Assembly (NCBI GenBank): GCA_947589735.1
Contig: CANQCR010000014.1
Span: forward strand, 1 to 33,417
Length of the DNA stretch: 33,417 nt
Source of the DNA: an uncultured Bacilli bacterium
GTDB lineage: Bacteria > Bacillota_I > Bacilli_A > RF39 > UBA660
Reading direction: 5' to 3'
Shown here one piece after another: positions 1-9,744 of the stretch; positions within the stretch are counted from its first letter, which is position 1, and each line of letters opens with the position of its first letter. The notes beneath the pieces are model-generated. The model was given only the letters and a program-made list of their open reading frames with translations, did not search any database and was not told the DNA's origin. Both the position numbers and the translations under genes were made by a program.

Positions 1-50
1 TAAAAGGACTGTCACCTGTTCAATTTAGGTTACAATCCTTGAATAATTAA
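1..50 (+). CDS. IS3-family transposase (OrfB), C-terminal end only
   Basis: Read from position 3, the frame gives KGLSPVQFRLQSLNN followed by TAA at 48-50. The KGLSPVQ(Y/F)R...S pattern is the usual C-terminal tail of IS150-group IS3-family OrfB (DDE integrase) proteins. The stop codon lies just before the element's terminal repeat, which is the expected geometry. Only this tail is inside the window, so I cannot tell whether the element is intact upstream. Confidence 0.8.
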   Translation, partial: KGLSPVQFRLQSLNN

Positions 51-52
51 AC

Positions 53-77
53 TGTCCAACTTTTGGGGTTCAGTTCA
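53..77 (+). mobile_element. Right terminal inverted repeat of an IS3-family element
   Basis: The sequence runs TGTCCAACTTTTGGGGTTCAGTTCA. Its complement begins TGAACTGAACCCCAAAAG, matching the style of IS150-group IS3 ends (TGAACTG...CCCCAAAAGTTAGACA). It sits 3 bases after the transposase stop. The left end is outside the window, so neither the partner repeat nor the 3-4 bp target duplication (which would be AGA or AGAT at 78-81) can be checked. Confidence 0.65.
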
Positions 78-148
78 AGATAGACCTTGTTTTTTTATTA
101 AAAGTAAAGTAAATGTTTATCCCTTGCATTTCATCTTAGCCGTTTTTT

Positions 149-157
149 TGATATAAT
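149..157 (+). promoter_or_regulatory. Extended -10 promoter of the glucan synthase gene
   Basis: The site is TGATATAAT (TG, one base, TATAAT) with no convincing -35 box. The predicted start is near 164, giving a leader of about 30 nt. An AAAGGGTG ribosome site precedes the ATG at 194. Confidence 0.6.
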
Positions 158-193
158 TAAATATAGGGGATAATGAAGTGAAAGGGTGATTAT

Positions 194-3100
194 ATGCGTA
201 AGTATCAAAAACAATTTGAAGCTAACCAAAAGACTGTTTGTTCTTACTATAATTATCTTGTTGAATTGACCAGTAATCATTATTATATTGGCACTTTAAA
301 TGAATGGATAGCCGATAACTATTACCTTATTGCGGAACAAGAAAAAGCAATGCGTCTTATTCTTGCTAATCGTAAAGGATATAATTATGCTTTTAAAGGG
401 GAAGTTGACCTTTATGAAGTCTTATATAAAATATTAAAACATAATAAGTTTAAGGTTGATAAAAATACTCTTATCAAAGAACTTAATTTGTATCAGGATA
501 ATTTTAATTATGCCTTTACCTATTATGAGATTAATGCTATTGCATCTGTTACTTACTTAGTTTTATTATCTGAACTTGCTAAGTTATGTATGCGGGCGAA
601 AGAAAGATTAACAGAAGAGCTAGAAGTTAAAAAATTACTTAACCATATTCAGGTTGATATTAGTAAAAAACATGAAGTTAATTTACATGATTATATTAAT
701 ATCGATGATGATATTTTTAACAAGCCCGTTTATTTGGAACGTTTGAATGCTGGCTTAAAAGAATTAGGACAATTAGCTAATGATGTTTTCAAACAATTAA
801 ATAATCTTTTAGAGAAGAAAAATATTAATCTTAATACTCTTATTGAAAGTGTATATCAAAAACAAGCTGAAGAAAGTATTTTAACTTCTAACATTTTTAA
901 TAGTATTATTAAAACAGAAAAAATACCAATTGAAACGCTATATCGAAAGATTAGTAAAACAGAATATGTTTTAAAACTAGATCCTTACTATAGTAATATG
1001 ACAACGGAGACGAAGGTTTATTATCGTTCTAGAGTTTTAGCGCTCGCTAAAAAGAAGAAGATGAAGGAGTATGATTTAGCTAAAAAATTAATTGCTGAGT
1101 CAACTAAAGAAGGAAAACATATTGGTTTTTATCTTCAAAAAGAGGTTCATCAAACAAGAAGAGTCGTCATATACCTTGGTATTGTTAGCTTTTTAACACT
1201 CTTATTTTCTTTTTTTCTATCTAAGTATTTCTTACCAATACGATTCCTTGGCATGCTTATTTTAATTGTTCCGGTTAGTGAAGTAGTTATTGAAATTTTA
1301 AATCGTATCTATTTAAAAATATATCCACCTATCCCGCTACCTAAACTAGATTTTAATGATGGTATTCCTAAGAGTTGTGCGACAATGACCGTTATTGTTA
1401 CTATCTTAGATAATGTCCAAAAAGTTGGTAAAATGTTTGATAAATTAGAGTCATTTTATCTTGCTAACAAATCCGATAATTTGTATTTTACTTTGCTAGG
1501 TGATTGTAAGGCTAGTCAAAATGAAACGGAAGCGTATGATGAAGATGTTTTAAGAGCATTAAAAGATCGAAGTGAAATCTTAAATCGTAAATATGGCAAA
1601 GAAATATTTTATTATGCTTACCGGAAAAGAACTTATAATCCTTCTGAAGGGGAATGGCTTGGCTATGAACGTAAAAGAGGAGCTTTAGAACAGTTTAACT
1701 CTTTACTTCTAGGTAATTTACCGAAAGAAGATGAAGAAAAATATTATTTAGGTCATAGTTTTAAAGATTTTAATAAAAAAATTAAATATGTTATTACTCT
1801 TGATCAAGATACCCAACTTGTTTTAGGTGCTGCTTATTATATGGTTGGCGCTATGGCTCACCCACTTAATAAACCAGTATTCAACCAAGATCACACGAAA
1901 ATTGTTAAGGGCTATGGTATTATGCAACCCAGAGTTAGTGTTGATGTTGAATCGACTAATAAGTCTTTTTATACCCAAGTATATGCTGGTTTGGGTGGTT
2001 ATGATATCTATAATAAAGTTATACCTAACTTTTACCAAGATGTTTTTGATGAGGGTAGTTTCTGGGGTAAAGGTATTTATGATCTAGAGGTTTTTGATGC
2101 TACATTATCCGGTTTGTTTCCAACTAATCGTATTTTAAGTCATGATTTGTTAGAAGGTAATTATGTTCGGTGTGGGTTCTTATCTGATATTGAAGTTATT
2201 GATGATTTTCCATCTTCCTTCCTGGCTGATGCAAAAAGGCGTCATCGGTGGGCACGAGGCGATATGCAAATAGCTAGTTGGATAATTTCTCGTCATTCAC
2301 CTTTAAATCTTTTAGAACGTTATAAAATATTTGATAATTTAAGACGTGGTACGCTTGATTTATCGCTATTATTAATATTAATTTTAGCGTTTACGGTTGG
2401 CATTGTAAATCCTGCTCTTTGGCTTTTCTTTGTAACCTTTGTTCTATTACTTCCTATTTTATTCTATATTAATGATAAGGTTAAAACACAAAAGGAAAGA
2501 ACTTTAAAAATAAAGCATTATCAAAATATTGCTTATGGCTTTAAGGCTGTTGTGATAAGGACATTATCAACCTTCAGTGCCTTACCTTATAATGCTAAAT
2601 TATACACTGATGCCTTTTTTAGAGCTTGGTGGCGTCTTCATGTTTCTCATAAACATTTGCTTGCTTGGGTTACTAGTGATGATGCTAGCAAAAACACTAA
2701 CAATTTATTCTTTAATTTCTTTACAAGTTTTATTGTTAATTATGCCTTTTCCTTTATCTTTATCTTATTATCTTATCTTTTCAAAAGGGAATATCTATCA
2801 CTTGCGATAGCAACATCATTAATCTTCTTTGTTAGTAGTGTTATTTTTTATCTTATTAGTAAAGAGACCGAAGATGATAAACGTTTAACATCTTTAGAAA
2901 ATGAAAAATTAAGAAGTATTGCTAAAGATACATGGCATTTCTTTGATAAGTTTATTGCGCCGGAAACTAATTATCTTATCTTTGATAATTACCAGTTAAA
3001 TAGAGAGTTTAAAGAAGATATTAAAACTTCGCCTACTAATATTGGCTTTTCGTTACTCGCCATTATTAGTGCTTATGAATTAGATTTTATTTCATCTGAT

Positions 3101-6100
3101 GAAGCTACTGATCGCATTGGAAAAATAATTACAACCATTGAAAAGTTAGAGAAATGGCATGGTCACTTATATAATTGGTATAATGTCAGTACTTTAAAGA
3201 AAATGTATCCATCGACGGTATCAACCGTTGATAGTGGTAATTTTATTGCCTCTCTTATGGTTACCGAATCATTTGTTAAAAGATATGGTAATGCTAATTT
3301 AAGAAATCGGATTGAAAACTTAATTCAACAGACCAATTTTAAATATTTATACAATAAAGATGAAGGTGTCTTTAGCTGTGGTTATGATACATTTAATGAG
3401 CAATTAATAACTTATAATTATAATAAGTTTGCTAGTGAATCAAGACTTACTAGTTTTGTTGCTATCGCTAAAGGTGATATTAAAAAGGAGCACTGGTTCC
3501 TTTTAGATAAAACTTTAACGACTTATCAAGGAAGGAAAGGATTACTTTCATGGACAGGATCAATGTTTGAATACTATATGCCTTTAATATGGCTTCGGAC
3601 ATATCCTAATACGTTGATGGATGAGAGTTATTATTTTGCGCATCACTGTCAAAAAGAATATATGCGGATGTTTGATACCCGTCTTCCTTGGGGCGTTAGT
3701 GAGGCCGCTTATAACTTACTTGATAATTCCCAAAATTATAAGTATAAAGCTTTTGGGGTACCACATTTACGCTTCCATGATAATCATGAAGAGCGTCTAG
3801 TTCTTTCCCCTTACAGCTCTATTTTATCTTTACCTTTATTTCCAAAGGATGTTTACATTAATTTAAAGAAATATCAGAAATTAAATATGTATGGGGAATA
3901 TGGCTTTTTAGAGTCATATGATTATAGTGATGAAACTCCGGTATTCTCTTATTTTGCCCATCATCAAGGTATGATTTTAGCATCCTTAACGAACTATTTA
4001 GCTGGTAACGCTATTCAAAATTATTTCTATGATGACATTAGAGTTCAAGCTATTGATGTCTTAAATAAAGAAAAAGTTCAGATTGAACCAATGATTGACC
4101 TCAAAATTGCTCGTCTTAAAAAGTACGACTATGATAAAGAAATTATTGAAAATGATATTCGGGAATATGACCATTTATCAATGCGTCCGGAAGTATCCGT
4201 TTTATCTAATGCCAGATATTCGGTTTTACTAAATGACAGAGGTGGCGGCTTTAGTAGGTATAAAACGATTCAATTAAATCGTTATCGCAAGATTACGGAA
4301 CAAGACTATGGTAATTTCTTATATATTCGGGATTTGAAAACTAATAAAGTATGGAGTAATACTTATAGTCCTACGAATATTAAACCTGATCGGTATCATG
4401 TCGTATTTGCTTTAGATCGTATCCGTTATATGCGGGTTGATGGTGAGATTGTTACCGATACTGAGATTATTGTTACCAAAAGACATAACGCTGAAATTCG
4501 TAAAATTACCTTTAAAAATGTTGGTGTTAGTCCAAAACAAATCGAACTAACGAGTTATACAGAGCCTATTTTATCAGAAAATGAAGCTGATATTAGCCAT
4601 CGGGTTTTCAATAATATGTTTATTAAATCATTATTTGATGAAGATACGAAATCCCTTGTCTTATATAGGAGATTACGTGGCACTAACGATAAATATTATA
4701 TGATGAGTAAACTTTTTATCGATGAGCCATTAACAAATTATACCTATGATACGGAACGGAGCCATTTTGTTGATAAAATGGGTGGTTACCAGTGCCCTAT
4801 GGGGTTATTCAAACCTTTAACGAACTATGCTGGTGAGAATCTAGATCCAATTAGTAGTATTCGAAATATCATTGATTTACCACCGATGAAAGACGTTACT
4901 ATCTATATGATTACCGGCTTTGGACGGTCATTAGAACAAGTTTTAGCGATTGCAAGTAGTTATGCGACAGAACTTGCTATTGAAGAAGCTTTTGAACTTG
5001 CGACAATAACAACGAACAATGATGTTAAAAAGTTAGGTGTTAGGGGAGCTGATGTTCACCTATATAATAAGATGTTAAACTACTTATATCAAACAAGCCG
5101 TATCAATTTAAGCGATCATCGTAAGAAACTTCTTATGAATAATAATTTAGGTCAAGATACTTTGTGGAAGTTTGGTATTAGCGGTGAAAGACCAATCATC
5201 TTAGTTGAGATGAGTGATATAAGTTCGGCGTCTTTCGTCTATGAAGTTCTTAAAGCCTTTGAGTATTATAAAAGTAAAAGTATTTTTGCCGACTTAGTTA
5301 TTATTAATAGTTATGAAGAAAAAACAGCAAAAATGATTTCAAAACTGGTTGATGATGAACTATATCGTATCTATACGGTTAATAATTTTGCTAATACACC
5401 CGGACGCGTAGTCTTAATTAATTATGATAAATTAACACCGGAAGAATTAAATCTCTTTAGAAGTATCGCTAGATTATCATTTAATACTATCTATAATAAT
5501 TCATTAAGAGAACAAATTGATTTACTTCAAAAAGAAAATCAAATTAATGATTATCATGAAAGAGAATATCTAATTAGTGATTCTATTCCTGATGATAATC
5601 TCCTTTTCAATAATGAATATGGTGGATTTACTACTGATGGCAGGGAGTATCACATTACTAATCCGAATACCCCAATGCCTTGGTCTAATGTTTTAACTAA
5701 TGGTCAGTTTGGAACAATTATTACAAACAATAATAATGGTTTCACTTATGCTTATAATAGTCATGAATATAAGATTACATCTTGGACTAATGATACTATC
5801 TTAGATGATAAATCTGAAGGTATAACTATTAACGATAAATATTTGAAGTGGCGTAATGCCATTCACGGTATCGGTTATAGTAAATTTAAATTTAAAAATG
5901 CTGACTATAGAATTGATGGGACATACTTTGTTCCAATGGATGCGAATGTTAAAGTGGCATATTTTACGTTAACTAATTTATCTGGTATAGTTCAAGAGTT
6001 AGATATCAGGTATTGGATTAATCCCGTTTTAGGTGGGACAGAAGAGAAGACAGCTCGTCACTTAGTATGCAATTACTATGAGCTTAATAAGTTTTTAACG

Positions 6101-7846
6101 ATTCAGAATAAGTATGCGATGAACTATAAAGATGCGATTGTCTATATGGGTAGTAGTGAAGATACCTATGCATCCGAAGTTGATAATGTTTTATGGAAAA
6201 GTATCAGTATTAAAAAAGTAGTTAATCCTGATGAGACAATTACTTTTGCTTTCCTATTAGGCGTTGAAAATAGTCTTGATGATGTTCAAAATGTTATCAG
6301 TAAGTATGAAGATAAAACATACTTGCAAAATAAATACCAAGAGACAATTACTTATTGGCAAAAACGCGTTAATAAAGTAACTGTTAAGACTACTGATGAA
6401 GCCTTTAACTTTATGGTTAATAACTGGTATTTATATCAGACTTTAGCATCAAGAATTATGGCTAAAGCTGGTTTCTATCAAGTTGGTGGCGCTTTCGGCT
6501 TTAGAGATCAATTACAAGATGCGATGAATATTTGTCTTGTTGAACCAAATCTTACCCGTGATCAAATCTTATTATGTGCTCGTCATCAATTTAAAGAAGG
6601 CGATGTGTTACATTGGTGGCATATGGATAATCATTTTGGCTTAAGGTCAAGGTATAAAGATGATTATTTATGGCTTATCTATGCGACGAGTGAATATATC
6701 GATATTACGGGTGATAGTGATATCTTAAAAGAAGAAGTACCTTTTGTCTTAGGTGATACATTATCGCCTGATGAAGAAGAACGCGGTATGACATTTAATT
6801 ATAGTGAAGATACAAAACCTTTGTATGATCACTTAAAAATTATTATGGATAAACTATTTAATGAGTTAGGTGAGAATGGCTTACCTTTAATGGGTGGTGG
6901 CGACTGGAATGATGGTATGAACCTAGTTGGCATCAATGGTAAAGGTACAAGTGTTTGGTTAGGCTTTTTTGCTTATGATGTCGTAAGAAGATTTATAAAA
7001 ATCGCTTCATCTTTTGCTGAAGATACGAAAAAGTATGAAGAGTTTAATACCCATCTTAAAGAAAGTCTTCTTAATAATGCCTGGGATGGTAAATATTATT
7101 TACGTGCTTTCTTCGATAATGGAGATAAACTTGGTAGTAGTACTAATGACGAATGTAAGGTTGACCTTATCTCCCAAAGTTGGTCTATTATTACCGGTAT
7201 TGCGACAAGTGAGCAATTACCATCAATTATCAGTGCGGTAAGTGATAATCTTGTTGATGTTGAAAATAAACTCATCAAGTTATTAACCCCACCATTTAAA
7301 AATACGAAAAACAATCCAGGCTATATTAAGTCATATGCAATGGGAATTCGGGAAAATGGTGGTCAGTATACCCATTCGGTTGCTTGGTGGATTATGGCTT
7401 TATTAGAACTTGGCCTAAATGATCAAGCTTATAATTATTTCCAGATGGTTAATCCGATTAATCATACCTTAACTAAAAATGATGTTTTAAAGTATCAAGT
7501 TGAACCATATGTTATAGCGGCTGATATTTATAGTAACCCGGAGTTTATCGGTCATGGCGGTTGGACTTGGTATACGGGATCTAGTGGTTGGTTTTATAAA
7601 GTAGCAATTATGAAGATTCTAGGCCTAGTAAAGAATGGCGATAAACTATTTATAAAGCCACATTTACCAAAGACTATGAATGGTTATGAGATGGAATATC
7701 ATTATCAAGATACAACATATCAAATAAAGGTTGTTGTTAGTGATAATGACGCTATCTATCTTGATGGTAATCCAACATCTGAGATTTCTCTAGAAAATGA
7801 TAATCAAACGCATACGATTATCTGTCATATAAAGAAAGATGCTTAA
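194..7846 (+). CDS. ndvB: Cyclic beta-1,2-glucan synthase-like protein (GT84 + glycoamylase-like + GH94), 2550 aa
   Basis: This is a very large membrane enzyme predicted to make cyclic beta-1,2-glucan from UDP-glucose and release it as rings. An N-terminal region of about 320 residues is followed by membrane segments near 325-375. The GT84 glycosyltransferase core follows, with ITLDQDTQL near 533, LSHDLLEG near 650 and the (Q/R)xxRW-type RRHRWARGD near 681. More membrane helices lie near 720-760 and 835-890. A glycoamylase-like domain spans about 945-1270 (STVDSGNF, ending near YFAHHQGM). Two GH94/GT36-type beta regions precede the catalytic barrel with MGGGDWNDGMN near 2235, whose Asp is the GH94 acid. 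This order matches NdvB/ChvB/Cgs. At 2550 aa it is shorter than the roughly 2800 aa proteobacterial proteins. AAAGGGTG lies just before the ATG. It appears monocistronic, with its own promoter and terminator. Family assignment is confident; ring formation and export are inferred. Confidence 0.9.
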   Translation: MRKYQKQFEANQKTVCSYYNYLVELTSNHYYIGTLNEWIADNYYLIAEQEKAMRLILANRKGYNYAFKGEVDLYEVLYKILKHNKFKVDKNTLIKELNLYQDNFNYAFTYYEINAIASVTYLVLLSELAKLCMRAKERLTEELEVKKLLNHIQVDISKKHEVNLHDYINIDDDIFNKPVYLERLNAGLKELGQLANDVFKQLNNLLEKKNINLNTLIESVYQKQAEESILTSNIFNSIIKTEKIPIETLYRKISKTEYVLKLDPYYSNMTTETKVYYRSRVLALAKKKKMKEYDLAKKLIAESTKEGKHIGFYLQKEVHQTRRVVIYLGIVSFLTLLFSFFLSKYFLPIRFLGMLILIVPVSEVVIEILNRIYLKIYPPIPLPKLDFNDGIPKSCATMTVIVTILDNVQKVGKMFDKLESFYLANKSDNLYFTLLGDCKASQNETEAYDEDVLRALKDRSEILNRKYGKEIFYYAYRKRTYNPSEGEWLGYERKRGALEQFNSLLLGNLPKEDEEKYYLGHSFKDFNKKIKYVITLDQDTQLVLGAAYYMVGAMAHPLNKPVFNQDHTKIVKGYGIMQPRVSVDVESTNKSFYTQVYAGLGGYDIYNKVIPNFYQDVFDEGSFWGKGIYDLEVFDATLSGLFPTNRILSHDLLEGNYVRCGFLSDIEVIDDFPSSFLADAKRRHRWARGDMQIASWIISRHSPLNLLERYKIFDNLRRGTLDLSLLLILILAFTVGIVNPALWLFFVTFVLLLPILFYINDKVKTQKERTLKIKHYQNIAYGFKAVVIRTLSTFSALPYNAKLYTDAFFRAWWRLHVSHKHLLAWVTSDDASKNTNNLFFNFFTSFIVNYAFSFIFILLSYLFKREYLSLAIATSLIFFVSSVIFYLISKETEDDKRLTSLENEKLRSIAKDTWHFFDKFIAPETNYLIFDNYQLNREFKEDIKTSPTNIGFSLLAIISAYELDFISSDEATDRIGKIITTIEKLEKWHGHLYNWYNVSTLKKMYPSTVSTVDSGNFIASLMVTESFVKRYGNANLRNRIENLIQQTNFKYLYNKDEGVFSCGYDTFNEQLITYNYNKFASESRLTSFVAIAKGDIKKEHWFLLDKTLTTYQGRKGLLSWTGSMFEYYMPLIWLRTYPNTLMDESYYFAHHCQKEYMRMFDTRLPWGVSEAAYNLLDNSQNYKYKAFGVPHLRFHDNHEERLVLSPYSSILSLPLFPKDVYINLKKYQKLNMYGEYGFLESYDYSDETPVFSYFAHHQGMILASLTNYLAGNAIQNYFYDDIRVQAIDVLNKEKVQIEPMIDLKIARLKKYDYDKEIIENDIREYDHLSMRPEVSVLSNARYSVLLNDRGGGFSRYKTIQLNRYRKITEQDYGNFLYIRDLKTNKVWSNTYSPTNIKPDRYHVVFALDRIRYMRVDGEIVTDTEIIVTKRHNAEIRKITFKNVGVSPKQIELTSYTEPILSENEADISHRVFNNMFIKSLFDEDTKSLVLYRRLRGTNDKYYMMSKLFIDEPLTNYTYDTERSHFVDKMGGYQCPMGLFKPLTNYAGENLDPISSIRNIIDLPPMKDVTIYMITGFGRSLEQVLAIASSYATELAIEEAFELATITTNNDVKKLGVRGADVHLYNKMLNYLYQTSRINLSDHRKKLLMNNNLGQDTLWKFGISGERPIILVEMSDISSASFVYEVLKAFEYYKSKSIFADLVIINSYEEKTAKMISKLVDDELYRIYTVNNFANTPGRVVLINYDKLTPEELNLFRSIARLSFNTIYNNSLREQIDLLQKENQINDYHEREYLISDSIPDDNLLFNNEYGGFTTDGREYHITNPNTPMPWSNVLTNGQFGTIITNNNNGFTYAYNSHEYKITSWTNDTILDDKSEGITINDKYLKWRNAIHGIGYSKFKFKNADYRIDGTYFVPMDANVKVAYFTLTNLSGIVQELDIRYWINPVLGGTEEKTARHLVCNYYELNKFLTIQNKYAMNYKDAIVYMGSSEDTYASEVDNVLWKSISIKKVVNPDETITFAFLLGVENSLDDVQNVISKYEDKTYLQNKYQETITYWQKRVNKVTVKTTDEAFNFMVNNWYLYQTLASRIMAKAGFYQVGGAFGFRDQLQDAMNICLVEPNLTRDQILLCARHQFKEGDVLHWWHMDNHFGLRSRYKDDYLWLIYATSEYIDITGDSDILKEEVPFVLGDTLSPDEEERGMTFNYSEDTKPLYDHLKIIMDKLFNELGENGLPLMGGGDWNDGMNLVGINGKGTSVWLGFFAYDVVRRFIKIASSFAEDTKKYEEFNTHLKESLLNNAWDGKYYLRAFFDNGDKLGSSTNDECKVDLISQSWSIITGIATSEQLPSIISAVSDNLVDVENKLIKLLTPPFKNTKNNPGYIKSYAMGIRENGGQYTHSVAWWIMALLELGLNDQAYNYFQMVNPINHTLTKNDVLKYQVEPYVIAADIYSNPEFIGHGGWTWYTGSSGWFYKVAIMKILGLVKNGDKLFIKPHLPKTMNGYEMEYHYQDTTYQIKVVVSDNDAIYLDGNPTSEISLENDNQTHTIICHIKKDA

Positions 7847-7858
7847 GGCATCTTTTTT
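7835..7858 (+). terminator. Intrinsic terminator after the glucan synthase gene
   Basis: An 8-bp stem, AAAGATGC/GCATCTTT, has a 5-nt loop and runs into a T tract. The gene's TAA stop (7844-7846) lies in the loop. Confidence 0.85.
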
Positions 7859-7859
7859 A

Positions 7860-7888
7860 TTGAAAAAGAAAAATTATTGTGTTATTAT
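7860..7888 (+). promoter_or_regulatory. Promoter of the MoxR/VWA operon
   Basis: TTGAAA (7860-7865), a 17-nt spacer, then TATTAT (7883-7888) with a TG one base upstream. The predicted start is near 7895. That leaves the upstream in-frame ATG at 7897 without a leader, so the ATG at 7912 is preferred. Confidence 0.75.
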
Positions 7889-7911
7889 AGTGAGCTATGT
7901 GGGGTGGAGAT

Positions 7912-9744
7912 ATGCGCATTAATAAGTTAACATTATTAGATGATGAAATGTTGACCAAGTTAGGTTGGACGGAAAATCCCGATTTAGCTTCCATAATAGC
8001 ATCGGATTTAGCTCGTCTTCAAGGAGTCTCTTCTTCTTCAAATGGTCTTTGTAACTATTGGATTAATAAATTAGGCAACACCGGAAAAAGAAAGACTGTT
8101 GGCTACATTAATTTCACAGGAGAACAAGGGTGGACAACCTCTATTACTAGTCGTATGGGTGTTCGTTTTGTGGCTTCATTTGATGATATTGATGACTTTG
8201 ATCCCGAACATCTTGATGATTTGACCCTTGATTATCCTATTAAAGCTATTACAAAAAATGTTAGTGAAGTTATTACCCAATTATTTTTAGAAAAAAGTAA
8301 GTTACTTATTAAAACGGGTCGTAAGTATTTAATTGACAATCATGAGTTTGAAGAGTATGAAGCGATGGGAATTAGATTTATCAATTATTGTGAAGCTGCT
8401 AAAGATGACATCATAACTATGGATGGTACTAAAATATCTAAAAATGATCATGTTTATTTAGAAGTTGTACCGGTCCCACTATCTTACGATTTTAATGCCC
8501 GACTTGTTTATTGTTCCATTGTTCCTTATTTTGGTGAATGGAATTCGCATTTTGGGCCTTTAAGTAGTAGTGATTTGTTAAAAAAATTAAATAATCAATT
8601 TCTAAAGAGTGCTTCAGATGAATTAGAACATCAAGAAAGAACTCTTGCTTATCCAACGAAGGCTATTACCAAGAATCGTTACAATTTTAAGTACGAACCC
8701 CTAAGTGAAGAAGATATTATTCAGATATGTATTAAAAGTGATATTCCTGTTTTTGTTCATGGTAAGACTGGTTGTGGTAAGACTGAACGTATTTTAGCTT
8801 TAGATCCTGATTTAGAGCTAGTTGATTTTGGATGTACTTCAAGTGATGGTTTTACTGGTATCATAGCGAAAGACTTTAAAACGCAAAAATTATGTTTATA
8901 TGAACCCCATTGGTATAAAAGCTTATGTGATAAAAGCCTTGAAAAACCTGATTTTATCCATATCCTATTTTTAGAAGAACTTACTAATGCTTCTAAGGAT
9001 ACACAAAAAGTAGCCTTTGAAGTAACCCTTAATAAGACTTTAACAAATGGTGGTTTTCATCTTGTCTTACCAGATAATTGTGTTGTTGTTGCAGCTGGCA
9101 ATGAGGCAAGTGAATCTCGTTCGGCAACAGCTTTGAGCGAACCATTATTTGGTCGCTATGCTCATGTTTATATTGAAACGAACGCGGAAAATTGGTTAAA
9201 TTGGGCGTCTAAAAATCATAGTGAAAAAAGACATTTACAATATAATCCCGTTGATAAAACAAGACCTATTCATCCAGCTATAGTTGATTTTATTAGGATT
9301 AATGGCGATCAAGTTTTAAGAACAAATTATGATGGTCAAGTTCCCAATGCTGATCCTCGTAAATGGGCTTTAGCGTCACGAGCTTTGTATGAATGTGGCA
9401 ATCCTAATGTTTTGCGTGCCTTTATTGGCCCAAGTCTTACGGCTAGTTTTATTGCTTTTACACAATTAGAATTATTAACGGTTGAAGATGTTCTTAAAGA
9501 TCGAGTTAAGCCATCAGATGTTCCAACAGAAATATCAATTCGTTGGAATTCTGTCTTCTCATTGTTAAATGTTTCCTTTGATGATGTCGATAAAGTACGG
9601 ACTTTTATTAAAGAACTTGGTTCAGAATATTTGGCTGTTTTTGATTATTATTGGTCTAAGGGTGATAATGAACGTATTTTAAAACTATATAATGATAATA
9701 ATGCTTCAGAACAAGTAGCAGTTAAGAAATTAGGTACATTATGA
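7912..9744 (+). CDS. MoxR-type AAA+ ATPase with long N-terminal extension (610 aa)
   Basis: The C-terminal half is a AAA+ module: Walker A GKTGCGKT at 284-291, Walker B-like ILFLEE near 352, and a sensor-1-like VVVAAGNEA segment. Such ATPases act with VWA proteins as chaperone-like remodelling machines. The first roughly 270 residues are not AAA+. They contain LDYPIKAITKN near 105 and LAYPTKAITKN near 246, suggesting a duplicated unit. Parts (MGVRFVAS, LEVVPVPLSYD) weakly recall DUF6273-like domains of Bacillota, a resemblance from memory only. The start at 7912 is chosen because GGGGTGGAG lies just upstream. The stop overlaps the next ATG (ATGA), so the partner is probably translationally coupled. 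Target unknown. Confidence 0.85.
   Translation: MRINKLTLLDDEMLTKLGWTENPDLASIIASDLARLQGVSSSSNGLCNYWINKLGNTGKRKTVGYINFTGEQGWTTSITSRMGVRFVASFDDIDDFDPEHLDDLTLDYPIKAITKNVSEVITQLFLEKSKLLIKTGRKYLIDNHEFEEYEAMGIRFINYCEAAKDDIITMDGTKISKNDHVYLEVVPVPLSYDFNARLVYCSIVPYFGEWNSHFGPLSSSDLLKKLNNQFLKSASDELEHQERTLAYPTKAITKNRYNFKYEPLSEEDIIQICIKSDIPVFVHGKTGCGKTERILALDPDLELVDFGCTSSDGFTGIIAKDFKTQKLCLYEPHWYKSLCDKSLEKPDFIHILFLEELTNASKDTQKVAFEVTLNKTLTNGGFHLVLPDNCVVVAAGNEASESRSATALSEPLFGRYAHVYIETNAENWLNWASKNHSEKRHLQYNPVDKTRPIHPAIVDFIRINGDQVLRTNYDGQVPNADPRKWALASRALYECGNPNVLRAFIGPSLTASFIAFTQLELLTVEDVLKDRVKPSDVPTEISIRWNSVFSLLNVSFDDVDKVRTFIKELGSEYLAVFDYYWSKGDNERILKLYNDNNASEQVAVKKLGTL

Noticed and set aside
1823-2038. Antisense and other-frame open frames inside large genes (also 2577-2810, 7014-7314, 11126-11353, 21764-22309, 24466-24756, 27906-28181, 30138-30407)
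   Set aside because: They lie fully within strongly supported genes, lack ribosome sites and show no domain or signal pattern.
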